DNA of 64,000 nucleotides from Sipunculus nudus (Eukaryota > Annelida > Sipuncula > Golfingiida > Sipunculidae). This document shows positions 36,785 to 49,507 of this stretch, piece after piece. Position 1 is the stretch's first letter, and every line of letters begins with the position of its first letter. The notes beneath the pieces were generated by a model. It was not told the origin of the DNA. It saw only the letters and a program-made list of their open reading frames with translations, and did no database searches. The DNA is taken from positions 558,001-622,000 of the forward strand of contig CM049310.1 of NCBI GenBank assembly GCA_026874595.1, read 5' to 3'. Made by a program: the position numbers and the translations under genes.

Positions 36785-39700
36785 ACAAGGCATCAAGTTA
36801 GCTCTGGACATCCCCTATGGTATACAGATGTTCCGTGCGTGGTGACAAGGCATCAAGTTTTCTCTCGACATCCTCTATGGTATACAGATGTTCCGTGGGT
36901 GGTGACAAGGCATCAAGTAAGCTCTGGACATCCTCTATGGTATACAGATGTTTCGTGCGTGGTGACAAGGCATCAAGTTAGCTCTGGACATCCTCTATGG
37001 TATACAGATGTTCCGTGGGTGGTGACAAGGCATCAAGTTAGCTCTGGACATCCTCTTTGGTATACAGATGTTCAGTGGGTGGTGACAAAGCATCAAGTTA
37101 GCTCTCGATATCCGCTATGGTATACAGATGTTCCGTGCGTGGTGACAAGGCATCAAGTTAGCTCTGGACATCCTCTATGGTATACAGATGTTCCGTGCTT
37201 GGTGACAAGGCATCAAGTTAGCTCTGGACATCCTCTATGGTATACAGATGTTCCGTGCGTGGTGACAAGGCAACAAGTTAGCTCTCGATATCCTCTATGG
37301 TGTACAGATGTTCCGTGCGTGGTGACAAGGCATCAAGTTAGCTCTGGACATCCTCTATGGTATACAGATGTTCCGTGCGTGGTGACACGGCATCAAGTTA
37401 GCTCTCGACATCCTCTATGGTATACAGATGTTCCGTGCGTGGTGACAAGGCAACAAGTTAGCTCTCGATATCCTCTATGGTATACAGATGTTCCGTGCGT
37501 GGTGACAAGACATCAAGTTAGCTCTGGACATCCTCTATGGTATACAGATGTTCCGTGCGTGGTGACAAGGCAACAAGTTAGCTCTAGATATCCTCTATGG
37601 TATACAGATGTTCCGTGCGTGGTGACAAGGCAACAAGTTAGCTCTCGATATCCTCTATGGTATACAGATGTTCCGTGCATGGTGACAAGGCATCAATTTA
37701 GCTCTGGACATCCTCTATGGTATACAGATGTTCCGTGCGTGGTGACAAGGCAACAAGTTAGCTCTCGATGTCCCCTATGGTATACAGATGTTCCGTGCGT
37801 GGTGACAAGGCATCAAGTTAACTCTGGACATCCTCTATGGTATACAGATGTTCCGTGCGTGGTGACAAGGCAACAAGTTAGCTCTCGATATCCTCTATGG
37901 TATACAGATGTTCAGTGCGTGGTGACAAGGCATCAAGTTAGCTCTGGACATCCTCTATGGTATACAGATGTTCCGTGCGTCGTGACAAGGCAGCAAGTTA
38001 GCTCTGGACATCCTCTATGGTATACAGATGTTCCGTGCGTGGTGACAAGGCATCAAGTTAGCTCTGGACATCCTCTATGGTATACAGATGTTCCGTGAGT
38101 GGTGACAAGGCAACAAGTTAGCTCTCGATATCCTCTATGGTATACAGATGTTCCGTGAGTGGTGACAAGGCATCAAGTTAGCTCTGGACATCCCCTATGG
38201 TATACAGATGTTCCGTGCGTGGTGACAAGGCATCAAGTTTTCTCTCGACATCCTCTATGGTATACAGATGTTCCGTGGGTGGTGACAAGGCATCAAGTAA
38301 GCTCTGGACATCCTCTATGGTATACAGATTTTCCGTGCGTGGTGACAAGGCATCAAGTTAGCTCTGGACATCCTCTATGGTATACAGATGTTCCGTGGGT
38401 GGTGACAAGGCATCAAGTTAGCTCTGGACATCCTCTTTGGTATACAGATGTTCCGTGGGTGGTGACAAAGCATCAAGTTAGCTCTCGATATCCGCTATGG
38501 TATACAGATGTTCCGTGCGTGGTGACAAGGCATCAAGTTAGCTCTGGACATCCTCTATGGTATACAGATGTTCCGTGCTTGGTGACAAGGCATCAAGTTA
38601 GCTCTGGACATCCTCTATGGTATACAGATGTTCCGTGCGTGGTGACAAGGCAACAAGTTAGCTCTCGATATCCTCTATGGTGTACAGATGTTCCGTGCGT
38701 GGTGACAAGGCATCAAGTTAGCTCTGGACATCCTCTATGGTATACAGATGTTCCGTGCGTGGTGACAAGGCATCAAGTTAGCTCTCGACATCCTCTATGG
38801 TATACAGATGTTCCGTGCGTGGTGACAAGGCAACAAGTTAGCTCTCGATATCCTCTATGGTATACAGATGTTCCGTGCGTGGTGACAAGGCATCAAGTTA
38901 GCTCTGGACATCCTCTATGGTATACAGATGTTCCGTGCGTGGTGACAAGGCATCAAGTTAGCTCTGGACATCCTCTATGGTATACAGATGTTCCGTGCGT
39001 GGTGACAAGGTATCAAGTTAGCTCTGGACATCCTCTATGGTATACAGATGTTCCGTGCGTGGTGACAAGGCATCAAGTTAGCTCTGGACATCCTCTATGG
39101 TATACAGATCTTCCGTGCGTGGTTACAAGGCATAAAGTTAGCTCTCAACATCCTCTATGGTATACAGATGTTCTGTGGGTGGTGACAAGGCATCAAGTTA
39201 GCTCTGGACATCCTCTATGGTATACAGATGTTCCGTGCGTGGTGACAAGGCAACAAGTTAGCTCTCGATATCCTCTATGGTATACAGATGTTCCGTGCGT
39301 GGTGACAAGGCATCAAGTCAGCTCTGGACATCCTCTAGGGTATACAGATGTTCCGTGCGTGGTGACAAGGCAACAAGTTAGCTCTGGACATCCTCTATGG
39401 TATACAGATGTTCCGTGCGTGGTGACAAGGCAACAAGTTTGATTTCGTCATCCTCTATGGTATACAGATGTTCCGTGCGTGGTGACCAGGCAACAAGTTA
39501 GCTCTCGACATGACATCCTCTATGGTATACAGATGTTCCGTGCGTGGTGACAAGGCATCAAGTTAGCTCTGGACATCCTCTATGGTATACAGATGTTCCG
39601 TGCGTGGTGACAAGGCAACAAGTTAGCTCTGGACATCTTCTATGGTATACAGATGTTCCGTGCGTGGTGACAAGGCAACAAGTTAGCTCTGGACATCCTC

Positions 39701-40089
39701 TATGGTATACAGATGTTCCGTGCGTGGTGACAAGGCAACAAGTTAGCTCTAGATATCCTCTATGGTATACAGATGTTCCGTGCGTGGTGACAAGGCAACA
39801 AGTTAGCTCTCGATATCCTCTATGGTATACAGATGTTCCGTGCATGGTGACAAGGCATCAATTTAGCTCTGGACATCCTCTATGGTATACAGATGTTCCG
39901 TGCGTGGTGACAAGGCAACTAGTTAGCTCTTGATATCCTCTATGGTATACAGATGTTTCGTGCGTGGTGACAAGGCATCAAGTTACCTCTGGACATCCTC
40001 TATGGTATACAGATGTTCCATGCGTGGTGACAAGGCAGCAAGTTAGCTCTGGACATCCTCTATGGTATACAGATGTTCCGTGCGTGGTG
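36785..40089 (+). repeat. 60-monomer unit C, copy 4, switching into module M
   Basis: Follows unit C order for 55 monomers (3,300 bp plus a 5-bp insertion), then switches at 40090 to module M in place of monomers 56-60. It shares GTTTCGTGCG near 36951 with copy 2 and the deleted unit. Private changes are TTCAGTGGG near 37073, CTCAACATC near 39144, GCAACTAGTT near 39916 and the unique 65-bp monomer at 39485. Confidence 0.9.
39485..39549 (+). repeat. 65-bp monomer with duplicated GACAT, unique
   Basis: CTCGACATCC reads CTCGACATGACATCC, a direct 5-bp duplication. It lies in a GACCAGG monomer and is the only indel larger than one base in the window. The equivalent monomers at 23643, 31205 and 34805 are normal. 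Confidence 0.96.
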
Positions 40090-40509
40090 ACAAGGCATCA
40101 AGTTAGCTCCTGACATCCTCTATGGTATACAGATGTTCCGTGAGTGGTGACAAGGCAACAAGTTAGCTCTCGATATCCTCTATGGTATACAGATGTTCCG
40201 TGAGTGGTGACAAGGCATCAAGTTAGCTCTGGACATCCCCTATGGTATACAGATGTTCCGTGCGTGGTGACAAGGCATCAATTTTTCTCTCGACATCCTC
40301 TATGGTATACAGATGTTCCGTGGGTGTTAACAAGGCATCAAGTAAGCTCTGGACATCCTCTATGGTATACAGATGTTGCGTGCGTGGTGACAAGGCATCA
40401 AGTTAGCTCTGGACATCCTCTATGGTATACAGATGTTCCTTGCGTGGTGACAAGGCATCAAGTTAGCTCTGGACATCCTCTATGGTATACAGATGTTCCC
40501 TGGGTGGTA

Positions 40510-40568
40510 ACAAGGCTTCAAGTTAGCTCTCGATATCCGCTATGGTATCTGATGTTCCGTGCGTGGTG
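40510..40568 (+). repeat. 59-bp monomer, GGTATCTGATG type (M copy 2, first)
   Basis: Preceded by a monomer with a private TTCCCTGGG in place of TTCCGTGGG. Confidence 0.96.
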
Positions 40569-40628
40569 ACAAGGCATCAAGTTAGCTCTGGACATCCTCT
40601 ATGGTATACAGATGTTCCGTGGGTGGTA

Positions 40629-40687
40629 ACAAGGCTTCAAGTTAGCTCTCGATATCCGCTATGGTATCTGATGTTCCGTGCGTGGTT
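40629..40687 (+). repeat. 59-bp monomer, GGTATCTGATG type (M copy 2, second)
   Basis: Second 59-mer, separated from the first by one normal monomer. It continues with GTGCGTGGTTAC, which in other M copies belongs to a monomer three places later, so it is a junction product. Confidence 0.95.
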
Positions 40688-41347
40688 ACAAGGCATCAAG
40701 TTAGCTCTCCACATCCTCTATGGTATACAGATGTTCTGTGGGTGGTGACAAGGCATCAAGTTAGCTCTGGACATCCTCTATGGTATACAGATGTTCCGTG
40801 CGAGGTGACAAGGCAACAAGTTAGCTCTCGATATCCTCTATGGTATACAGATGTTCCGTGCGTGGTGACAAGGCATCAAGTCAGCTCTGGACATCCTCTA
40901 GGGTATACAGATGTTCCGTGCGTGGTGACAAGGCAACAAGTTAGCTTTGGACATCCTCTATGGTATACAGATGTTCCGTGCGTGGTGACAAGGCATCAAG
41001 TTAGCTCTGGACATCCTCTATGGTATACAGATGTTCCGTGCATGGTGACAAGGCATCAATTTAGCTCTGGACATCCTCTATGGTATACAGATGTTCCGTG
41101 CGTGGTGACAAGGCAACAAGTTAGCTCTCGATGTCCCCTATGGTATACAGATGTTCCGTGCGTGGTGACAAGGCAACAAGTTAGCTCTGGACATCCTCTA
41201 TGGTATACAGATGTTCCGTGCGTAGTGACAAGGCAACAAGTTAGCTCTGGACATCCTCTATGGTAAACAGATGTTCCGTGCGTGGTGACCAGGCAACAAG
41301 TTAGCTCTAGATATCCTCTATGGTATACAGATGTTCCGTGCGTGGTG

Positions 41348-43388
41348 ACCAGGCAACAAGTTAGCTCTGGACATCCTCTATGGTATACAGATCTTCCGTG
41401 CGTGGTTACAAGGCATCAAGTTAGCTCTCGACATCCTCTATGGTATACAGATGTTCTCTGGGTGGTGACAAGGCATCAAGTTAGCTCTGGACATCCTCTA
41501 TGGTATACAGATGTTCCGTGCGTGGTGACAAGGCAACAAGTTAGCTCTCGATATCCTCTATGGTATACAGATGTTCCGTGCGTGGTGACAAGGCATCAAG
41601 TCAGCTCTGGACATCCTCTAGGGTATACAGATGTTCCGTGCGTGGTGACAAGGCAACAAGTTAGCTCTGGACATCCTCTATGGTATACAGATGTTCCGTG
41701 CGTGGTGACAAGGCAACAAGTTTGATTTCGACATCCTCTATGGTATACAGATGTTCCGTGCGTGGTGACCAGGCAACAAGTTAGCTCTGGACATCCTCTA
41801 TGGTATACAGATGTTCCGTGCGTGGTGACAAGGCATCAAGTTAGCTCTGGACATCCTCTATGGTATACAGATGTTCCTTTGCGTGGTGACAAGGCAACAA
41901 GTTAGCTCTGGACATCCTCTATGGTATACAGATGTTCCGTGCGTGGTGACAAGGCAACAAGTTAGCTTTGGACATCCTCTATGGTATACAGATGTTCCGT
42001 GCGTGGTGACAAGGCAACAAGTTAGCTCTAGATATCCTCTATGGTATACAGATGTTCCGTGCGTGGTGACAAGGCAACAAGTTAGCTCTCGATATCCTCT
42101 ATGGTATACAGATGTTCCGTGCATGGTGACAAGGCATCAATTTAGCTCTGGACATCCTCTATGGTATACAGATGTTCCGTGCGTGGTGACAAGGCAACAA
42201 GTTAGCTCTCGATGTCCCCTATGGTATACAGATGTTCCGTGCGTGGTGACAAGGCATCAAGTTAACTCTGGACATCCTCTATGGTATACAGATGTTCCGT
42301 GCGTGGTGACAAGGCAACAAGTTAGCTCTCGATATCCTCTATGGTATACAGATGTTCAGTGCGTGGTGACAAGGCATCAAGTTAGCTCTGGACATCCTCT
42401 AAGGTATACAGATGTTCCGTGCGTCGTGACAAGGCAGCAAGTTAGCTCTGGACATCCTCTATGGTATACAGATGTTCCGTGCGTGGTGACAAGGCATCAA
42501 GTTAGATCTGGACATCCTCTATGGTATACAGATGTTCCGTGAGTGGTGACAAGGCAACAAGTTAGCTCTCGATATCCTCTATGGTATACAGATGTTCCGT
42601 GAGTGGTGACAAGGCATCAAGTTAGCTCTGGACATCCCCTATGGTATACAGATGTTCCGTGCGTGGTGACAAGGCATCAAGTTTTCTCTCGACATCCTCT
42701 ATGGTATACAGATGTTCCGTGGGTGGTGACAAGGCATCAAGTTAGCTCTCGACATCCTCTATGGTATACAGATGTTCCGTGCGTGGTGACAAGGCAACAA
42801 GTTAGCTCTCGATATCCTCTATGGTATACAGATGTTCCGTGCGTGGTGACAAGACATCAAGTTAGCTCTGGACATCCTCTATGGTATACAGATGTTCCGT
42901 GCGTGGTGACAAGGCAACAAGTTAGCTCTAGATATCCTCTATGGTATACAGATGTTCCGTGCGTGGTGACAAGGCAACAAGTTAGCTCTCGATATCCTCT
43001 ATGGTATACAGATGTTCCGTGCATGGTGACAAGGCATCAATTTAGCTCTGGACATCCTCTATGGTATACAGATGTTCCGTGCGTGGTGACAAGGCAACAA
43101 GTTAGCTCTCGATGTCCCCTATGGTATACAGATGTTCCGTGCGTGGTGACAAGGCATCAAGTTAACTCTGGACATCCTCTATGGTATACAGATGTTCCGT
43201 GCGTGGTGACAAGGCAACAAGTTAGCTCTCGATATCCTCTATGGTATACAGATGTTCAGTGCGTGGTGACAAGTCATCAAGTTAGCTCTGGACATCCTCT
43301 ATGGTATACAGATGTTCCGTGCGTCGTGACAAGGCAGCAAGTTAGCTCTGGACATCCTCTATGGTATACAGATGTTCCGTGCATGGTG
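41348..43388 (+). repeat. 34-monomer linking segment
   Basis: This 2,041-bp block (34 monomers plus one base) opens with a hybrid monomer that has the GACCAGG start and the GATCTTCC of another type. From about 41408 to 42728 it follows the same order as 52447-53767. At about 42729 eight monomers expected after GTTTTCTCTC are absent and it jumps to a CTCGACATC monomer, then follows unit C order through AAGACATC to GTGCGTCG. Private changes are CTAAGGTAT near 42400 and GACAAGTCATC near 43269. Confidence 0.82.
41828..41888 (+). repeat. 61-bp monomer, TTCCTTTGCG type
   Basis: In the 41348-43388 linking segment, two monomers after the GTTTGATTT monomer at about 41708. Confidence 0.97.
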
Positions 43389-45428
43389 ACAAGGCATCAA
43401 GTTAGCTCTGGACATCCTCTATGGTATAGAGATGTTCCGTGAGTGGTGACAAGGCAACAAGTTAGCTCTCGATATCCTCTATGGTATACAGATGTTCCGT
43501 GAGTGGTGACAAGGCATCAAGTTAGCTCTGGACATCCCCTATGGTATACAGATGTTCCGTGCGTGGTGACAAGGCATCAAGTTTTCTCTCGACATCCTCT
43601 ATGGTATACAGATGTTCCGTGGGTGGTGACAAGGCATCAAGTAAGCTCTGGACATCCTCTATGGTATACAGATGTTCCGTGCGTGGTGACAAGGCATCAA
43701 GTTAGCTCTGGACATCCTCTATGGTATACAGATGTTCCGTGGGTGGTGACAAGGCATCAAGTTAGCTCTGGACATCCTCTTTGGTATACAGATGTTCCGT
43801 AGGTGGTGACAAAGCATCAAGTTAGCTCTCGATATCCGCTATGGTATACAGATGTTCCGTGCGTGGTGACAAGGCATCAAGTTAGCTCTGGACATCCTCT
43901 ATGGTATACAGATGTTCCGTGCTTGGTGACAAGGCATCAAGTTAGCTCTGGACATCCTCTATGGTATACAGATGTTCCGTGCGTGGTGACAAGGCAACAA
44001 GTTAGCTCTCGATATCCTCTATGGTGTACAGATGTTCCGTGCGTGGTGACAAGGCATCAAGTTAGCTCTGGACATCCTCTATGGTATACAGATGTTCCGT
44101 GCGTGGTGACAAGGCATCAAGTTAGCTCTCGACATCCTCTATGGTATACAGATGTTCCGTGCGTGGTGACAAGGCAACAAGTTAGCTCTCGATATCCTCT
44201 ATGGTATACAGATGTTCCGTGCGTGGTGACAAGGCATCAAGTTAGCTCTGGACATCCTCTATGGTATACAGATGTTCCGTGCGTGGTGACAAGGCATCAA
44301 GTTAGCTCTGGACATCCTCTATGGTATACAGATGTTCCGTGCGTGGTGACAAGGTATCAAGTTAGCTCTGGACATCCTCTATGGTATACAGATGTTCCGT
44401 GCGTGGTGACAAGGCATCAAGTTAGCTCTGGACATCCTCTATGGTATACAGATCTTCCGTGCGTGGTTACAAGGCATAAAGTTAGCTCTCGACATCCTCT
44501 ATGGTATACAGATGTTCTGTGGGTGGTGACAAGGCATCAAGTTAGCTCTGGACATCCTCTATGGTATACAGATGTTCCGTGCGTGGTGACAAGGCAACAA
44601 GTTAGCTCTCGATATCCTCTATGGTATACAGATGTTCCGTGCGTGGTGACAAGGCATCAAGTCAGCTCTGGACATCCTCTAGGGTATACAGATGTTCCGT
44701 GCGTGGTGACAAGGCAACAAGTTAGCTCTGGACATCCTCTATGGTATACAGATGTTCCGTGCGTGGTGACAAGGCAACAAGTTTGATTTCGTCATCCTCT
44801 ATGGTATACAGATGTTCCGTGCGTGGTGACCAGGCAACAAGTTAGCTCTCGACATCCTCTATGGTATACAGATGTTCCGTGCGTGGTGACAAGGCATCAA
44901 GTTAGCTCTGGACATCCTCTATGGTATACAGATGTTCCGTGCGTGGTGACAAGGCAACAAGTTAGCTCTGGACATCTTCTATGGTATACAGATGTTCCGT
45001 GCGTGGTGACAAGGCAACAAGTTAGCTCTGGACATCCTCTATGGTATACAGATGTTCCGTGCGTGGTGACAAGGCAACAAGTTAGCTCTAGATATCCTCT
45101 ATGGTATACAGATGTTCCGTGCGTGGTGACAAGGCAACAAGTTAGCTCTCGATATCCTCTATGGTATACAGATGTTCCGTGCATGGTGACAAGGCATCAA
45201 TTTAGCTCTGGACATCCTCTATGGTATACAGATGTTCCGTGCGTGGTGACAAGGCAACAAGTTAGCTCTTGATATCCTCTATGGTATACAGATGTTTCGT
45301 GCGTGGTGACAAGGCATCAAGTTACCTCTGGACATCCTCTATGGTATACAGATGTTCCATGCGTGGTGACAAGGCAGCAAGTTAGCTCTGGACATCCTCT
45401 ATGGTATACAGATGTTCCGTGCGTGGTG

Positions 45429-46747
45429 ACAAGGCATCAAGTTAGCTCCCGACATCCTCTATGGTATACAGATGTTCCGTGAGTGGTGACAAGGCAACAA
45501 GTTAGCTCTCGATATTCTCTATGGTATACAGATGTTCCGTGAGTGGTGACAAGGCATCAAGTTAGCTCTGGACATCCCCTATGGTATACAGATGTTCCGT
45601 GCGTGGTGACAAGGCATCAATTTTTCTCTCGACATCCTCTATGGTATACAGATGTTCCGTGGGTGTTGACAAGGCATCAAGTAAGCTCTGGACATCCTCT
45701 ATGGTATACAGATGTTGCGTGCGTGGTGACAAGGCATCAAGTTAGCTCTGGACATCCTCTATGGTATACAGATGTTCCTTGCGTGGTGACAAGGCATCAA
45801 GTTAGCTCTGGACATCCTCTATGGTATACAGATGTTCCGTGGGTGGTAACAAGGCTTCAAGTTAGCTCTCGATATCCGCTATGGTATCTGATGTTCCGTG
45901 CGTGGTGACAAGGCATCAAGTTAGCTCTGGACATCCTCTATGGTATACAGATGTTCCGTGCTTGGTGACAAGGCATCAAGTTAGTTCTGGACATCCTCTA
46001 TGGTATACAGATGTTCCGTGCGTAGTGACAAGGCATCAAGTTAGCTCTGGACATCCTCTATGGTATACAGATGTTCCGTGCGTGGTTACAAGGCATCAAG
46101 TTAGCTCTCCACATCCTCTATGGTATACAGATGTTCTGTGGGTGGTGACAAGGCATCAAGTTAGCTCTGGACATCCTCTATGGTATACAGATGTTCCGTG
46201 CGTGGTGACAAGGCAACAAGTTAGCTCTCGATATCCTCTATGGTATACAGATGTTCCGTGCGTGGTGACAAGGCATCAAGTCAGCTCTGGACATCCTCTA
46301 GGGTATACAGATGTTCCGTGCGTGGTGACAAGGCAACAAGTTAGCTTTGGACATCCTCTATGGTATACAGATGTTCCGTGCGTGGTGACAAGGCATCAAG
46401 TTAGCTCTGGACATCCTCTATGGTATACAGATGTTCCGTGCATGGTGACAAGGCATCAATTTAGCTTTGGACATCCTCTATGGTATACAGATGTTCCGTG
46501 CGTGGTGACAAGGCAACAAGTTAGCTCTCGATGTCCCCTATGGTATACAGATGTTCCGTGCGTGGTGACAAGGCAACAAGTTAGCTCTGGACATCCTCTA
46601 TGGTATACAGATGTTCCGTGCGTAGTGACAAGGCAACAAGTTAGCTCTGGACATCCTCTATGGTAAACAGATGTTCCGTGCGTGGTGACCAGGCAACAAG
46701 TTAGCTCTAGATATCCTCTATGGTATACAGATGTTCCGTGCGTGGTG
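45429..46747 (+). repeat. Module M, copy 3
   Basis: Full 22 monomers with one 59-mer (1,319 bp). Unlike copy 1 it has AATTTAGCTTTGG near 46458 and GGTAAACAGATG without the AGATATTCC change. Both features are shared with copy 4, as expected because the two lie in the duplicated unit E. Confidence 0.85.
45849..45907 (+). repeat. 59-bp monomer, GGTATCTGATG type (M copy 3)
   Basis: In unit E copy 1, giving that unit its minus-one length. Confidence 0.97.
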
Positions 46748-49507
46748 ACAAGGCAACAAGTTTTCTCTCGACATCCTCTATGGTATACAGATGTTCCGTG
46801 GGTGGTGACAAGGCATCAAGTAAGCTCTGGACATCCTCTATGGTATACAGATGTTCCGTGCGTGGTGACAAGGCATCAAGTTAGCTCTGGACATCCTCTA
46901 TGGTATACAGATGTTCCGTGCGTGGTGACAAGGCATCAAGTTAGCTCTGGACATCCTCTATGGTATACAGATGTTCCGTGCGTGGTAACAAGGCATCAAG
47001 TTTTCTCTCGACATCGTCTATGGTATACAGATGTTCCGTGGGTGGTGACAAGGCATCAAGTAAGCTCTGGACATCCTCTATGGTATACAGATGTTCCGTG
47101 CGTGGTGACAAGGCATCAAGTTAGCTCTGGACATCCTCTATGGTATACAGATGTTCCGTGCGTGGTGACAAGGCTTCAAGTTAGCTCTGGACATCCTCTA
47201 TGGTATACAGATGTTCCGTGGGTGGTGACAAGGCATCAAGTTAGCTCTCGATATCCGCTATGGTATACAGATGTTCCGTGCGTGGTGACAAGGCATCAAT
47301 TTAGCTCTGGACATCCTCTATGGTATACAGATGTTCCGTGCTTGGTGACAAGGCATCAAGTTAGCTCTGGACATCCTCTATGGTATACAGATGTTCCGTG
47401 CGAGGTGACAAGGCAACAAGTTAGCTCTCGATATCCTCTATGGTGTACAGATGTTCCGTGCGTGGTGACAAGGCATCAAGTTAGCTCTGGACATCCTCTA
47501 TGGTATAGAGATGTTCCGTGAGTGGTGACAAGGCAACAAGTTAGCTCTCGATATCCTCTATGGTATACAGATGTTCCGTGAGTGGTGACAAGGCATCAAG
47601 TTAGCTCTGGACATCCCCTATGGTATACAGATGTTCCGTGCGTGGTGACAAGGCATCAAGTTTTCTCTCGACATCCTCTATGGTATACAGATGTTCCGTG
47701 GGTGGTGACAAGGCATCAGGTAAGCTCTGGACATCCTCTATGGTATACAGATGTTCCGTGCGTGGTGACAAGGCATCAAGTTAGCTCTGGACATCCTCTA
47801 TGGTATACAGATGTTCCGTGGGTGGTGACAAGGCATCAAGTTAGCTCTGGACATCCTCTTTGGTATACAGATGTTCCGTAGGTGGTGACAAAGCATCAAG
47901 TTAGCTCTCGATATCCGCTATGGTATACAGATGTTCCGTGCGTGGTGACAAGGCATCAAGTTAGCTCTGGACATCCTCTATGGTATACAGATGTTCCGTG
48001 CTTGGTGACAAGGCATCAAGTTAGCTCTGGACATCCTCTATGGTATACAGATGTTCCGTGCGTGGTGACAAGGCAACAAGTTAGCTCTCGATATCCTCTA
48101 TGGTGTACAGATGTTCCGTGCGTGGTGACAAGGCATCAAGTTAGCTCTGGACATCCTCTATGGTATACAGATGTTCCGTGCGTGGTGACAAGGCATCAAG
48201 TTAGCTCTCGACATCCTCTATGGTATACAGATGTTCCGTGCGTGGTGACAAGGCAACAAGTTAGCTCTCGATATCCTCTATGGTATACAGATGTTCCGTG
48301 CGTGGTGACAAGGCATCAAGTTAGCTCTGGACATCCTCTATGGTATACAGATGTTCCGTGCGTGGTGACAAGGCATCAAGTTAGCTCTGGACATCCTCTA
48401 TGGTATACAGATGTTCCGTGCGTGGTGACAAGGTATCAAGTTAGCTCTGGACATCCTCTATGGTATACAGATGTTCCGTGCGTGGTGACAAGGCATCAAG
48501 TTAGCTCTGGACATCCTCTATGGTATACAGATCTTCCGTGCGTGGTTACAAGGCATAAAGTTAGCTCTCGACATCCTCTATGGTATACAGATGTTCTGTG
48601 GGTGGTGACAAGGCATCAAGTTAGCTCTGGACATCCTCTATGGTATACAGATGTTCCGTGCGTGGTGACAAGGCAACAAGTTAGCTCTCGATATCCTCTA
48701 TGGTATACAGATGTTCCGTGCGTGGTGACAAGGCATCAAGTCAGCTCTGGACATCCTCTAGGGTATACAGATGTTCCGTGCGTGGTGACAAGGCAACAAG
48801 TTAGCTCTGGACATCCTCTATGGTATACAGATGTTCCGTGCGTGGTGACAAGGCAACAAGTTTGATTTCGTCATCCTCTATGGTATACAGATGTTCCGTG
48901 CGTGGTGACCAGGCAACAAGTTAGCTCTCGACATCCTCTATGGTATACAGATGTTCCGTGCGTGGTGACAAGGCATCAAGTTAGCTCTGGACATCCTCTA
49001 TGGTATACAGATGTTCCGTGCGTGGTGACAAGGCAACAAGTTAGCTCTGGACATCTTCTATGGTATACAGATGTTCCGTGCGTGGTGACAAGGCAACAAG
49101 TTAGCTCTGGACATCCTCTATGGTATACAGATGTTCCGTGCGTGGTGACAAGGCAACAAGTTAGCTCTAGATATCCTCTATGGTATACAGATGTTCCGTG
49201 CGTGGTGACAAGGCAACAAGTTAGCTCTCGATATCCTCTATGGTATACAGATGTTCCGTGCATGGTGACAAGGCATCAATTTAGCTCTGGACATCCTCTA
49301 TGGTATACAGATGTTCCGTGCGTGGTGACAAGGCAACAAGTTAGCTCTTGATATCCTCTATGGTATACAGATGTTTCGTGCGTGGTGACAAGGCATCAAG
49401 TTACCTCTGGACATCCTCTATGGTATACAGATGTTCCATGCGTGGTGACAAGGCAGCAAGTTAGCTCTGGACATCCTCTATGGTATACAGATGTTCCGTG
49501 CGTGGTG

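Larger units (their letters stand above)
40090..41347 (+). repeat. Module M, copy 2, locally rearranged
   Basis: Has the M markers but 21 monomers and two 59-bp monomers. After the first 59-mer, the expected GTGCTTGG, TTAGTTCTGG and following monomers are replaced by a normal monomer and a second 59-mer that continues directly into the CTCCACATC monomer. Other private changes are CTCCTGACAT near 40118, GTTAACAAGG near 40326, TTCCCTGGG near 40497 and GCGAGGTGAC near 40800. Confidence 0.85.
43389..47467 (+). repeat. Higher-order unit E, copy 1 (68 monomers)
   Basis: This 4,079-bp block (68 monomers minus one base) is directly followed by its duplicate at 47468. Shared rare tags are GGTATAGAGATG (near 43426 and 47505), CCGTAGGTGG (near 43798 and 47877) and GATATTCTC (near 45512 and 49591). 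Copy 1 lacks eight monomers (480 bp) present in copy 2 at about 50827-51306. At the join, the monomer at 46748 is a hybrid with a CAAC left half and a GTTTTCTCTC centre. Confidence 0.9.
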
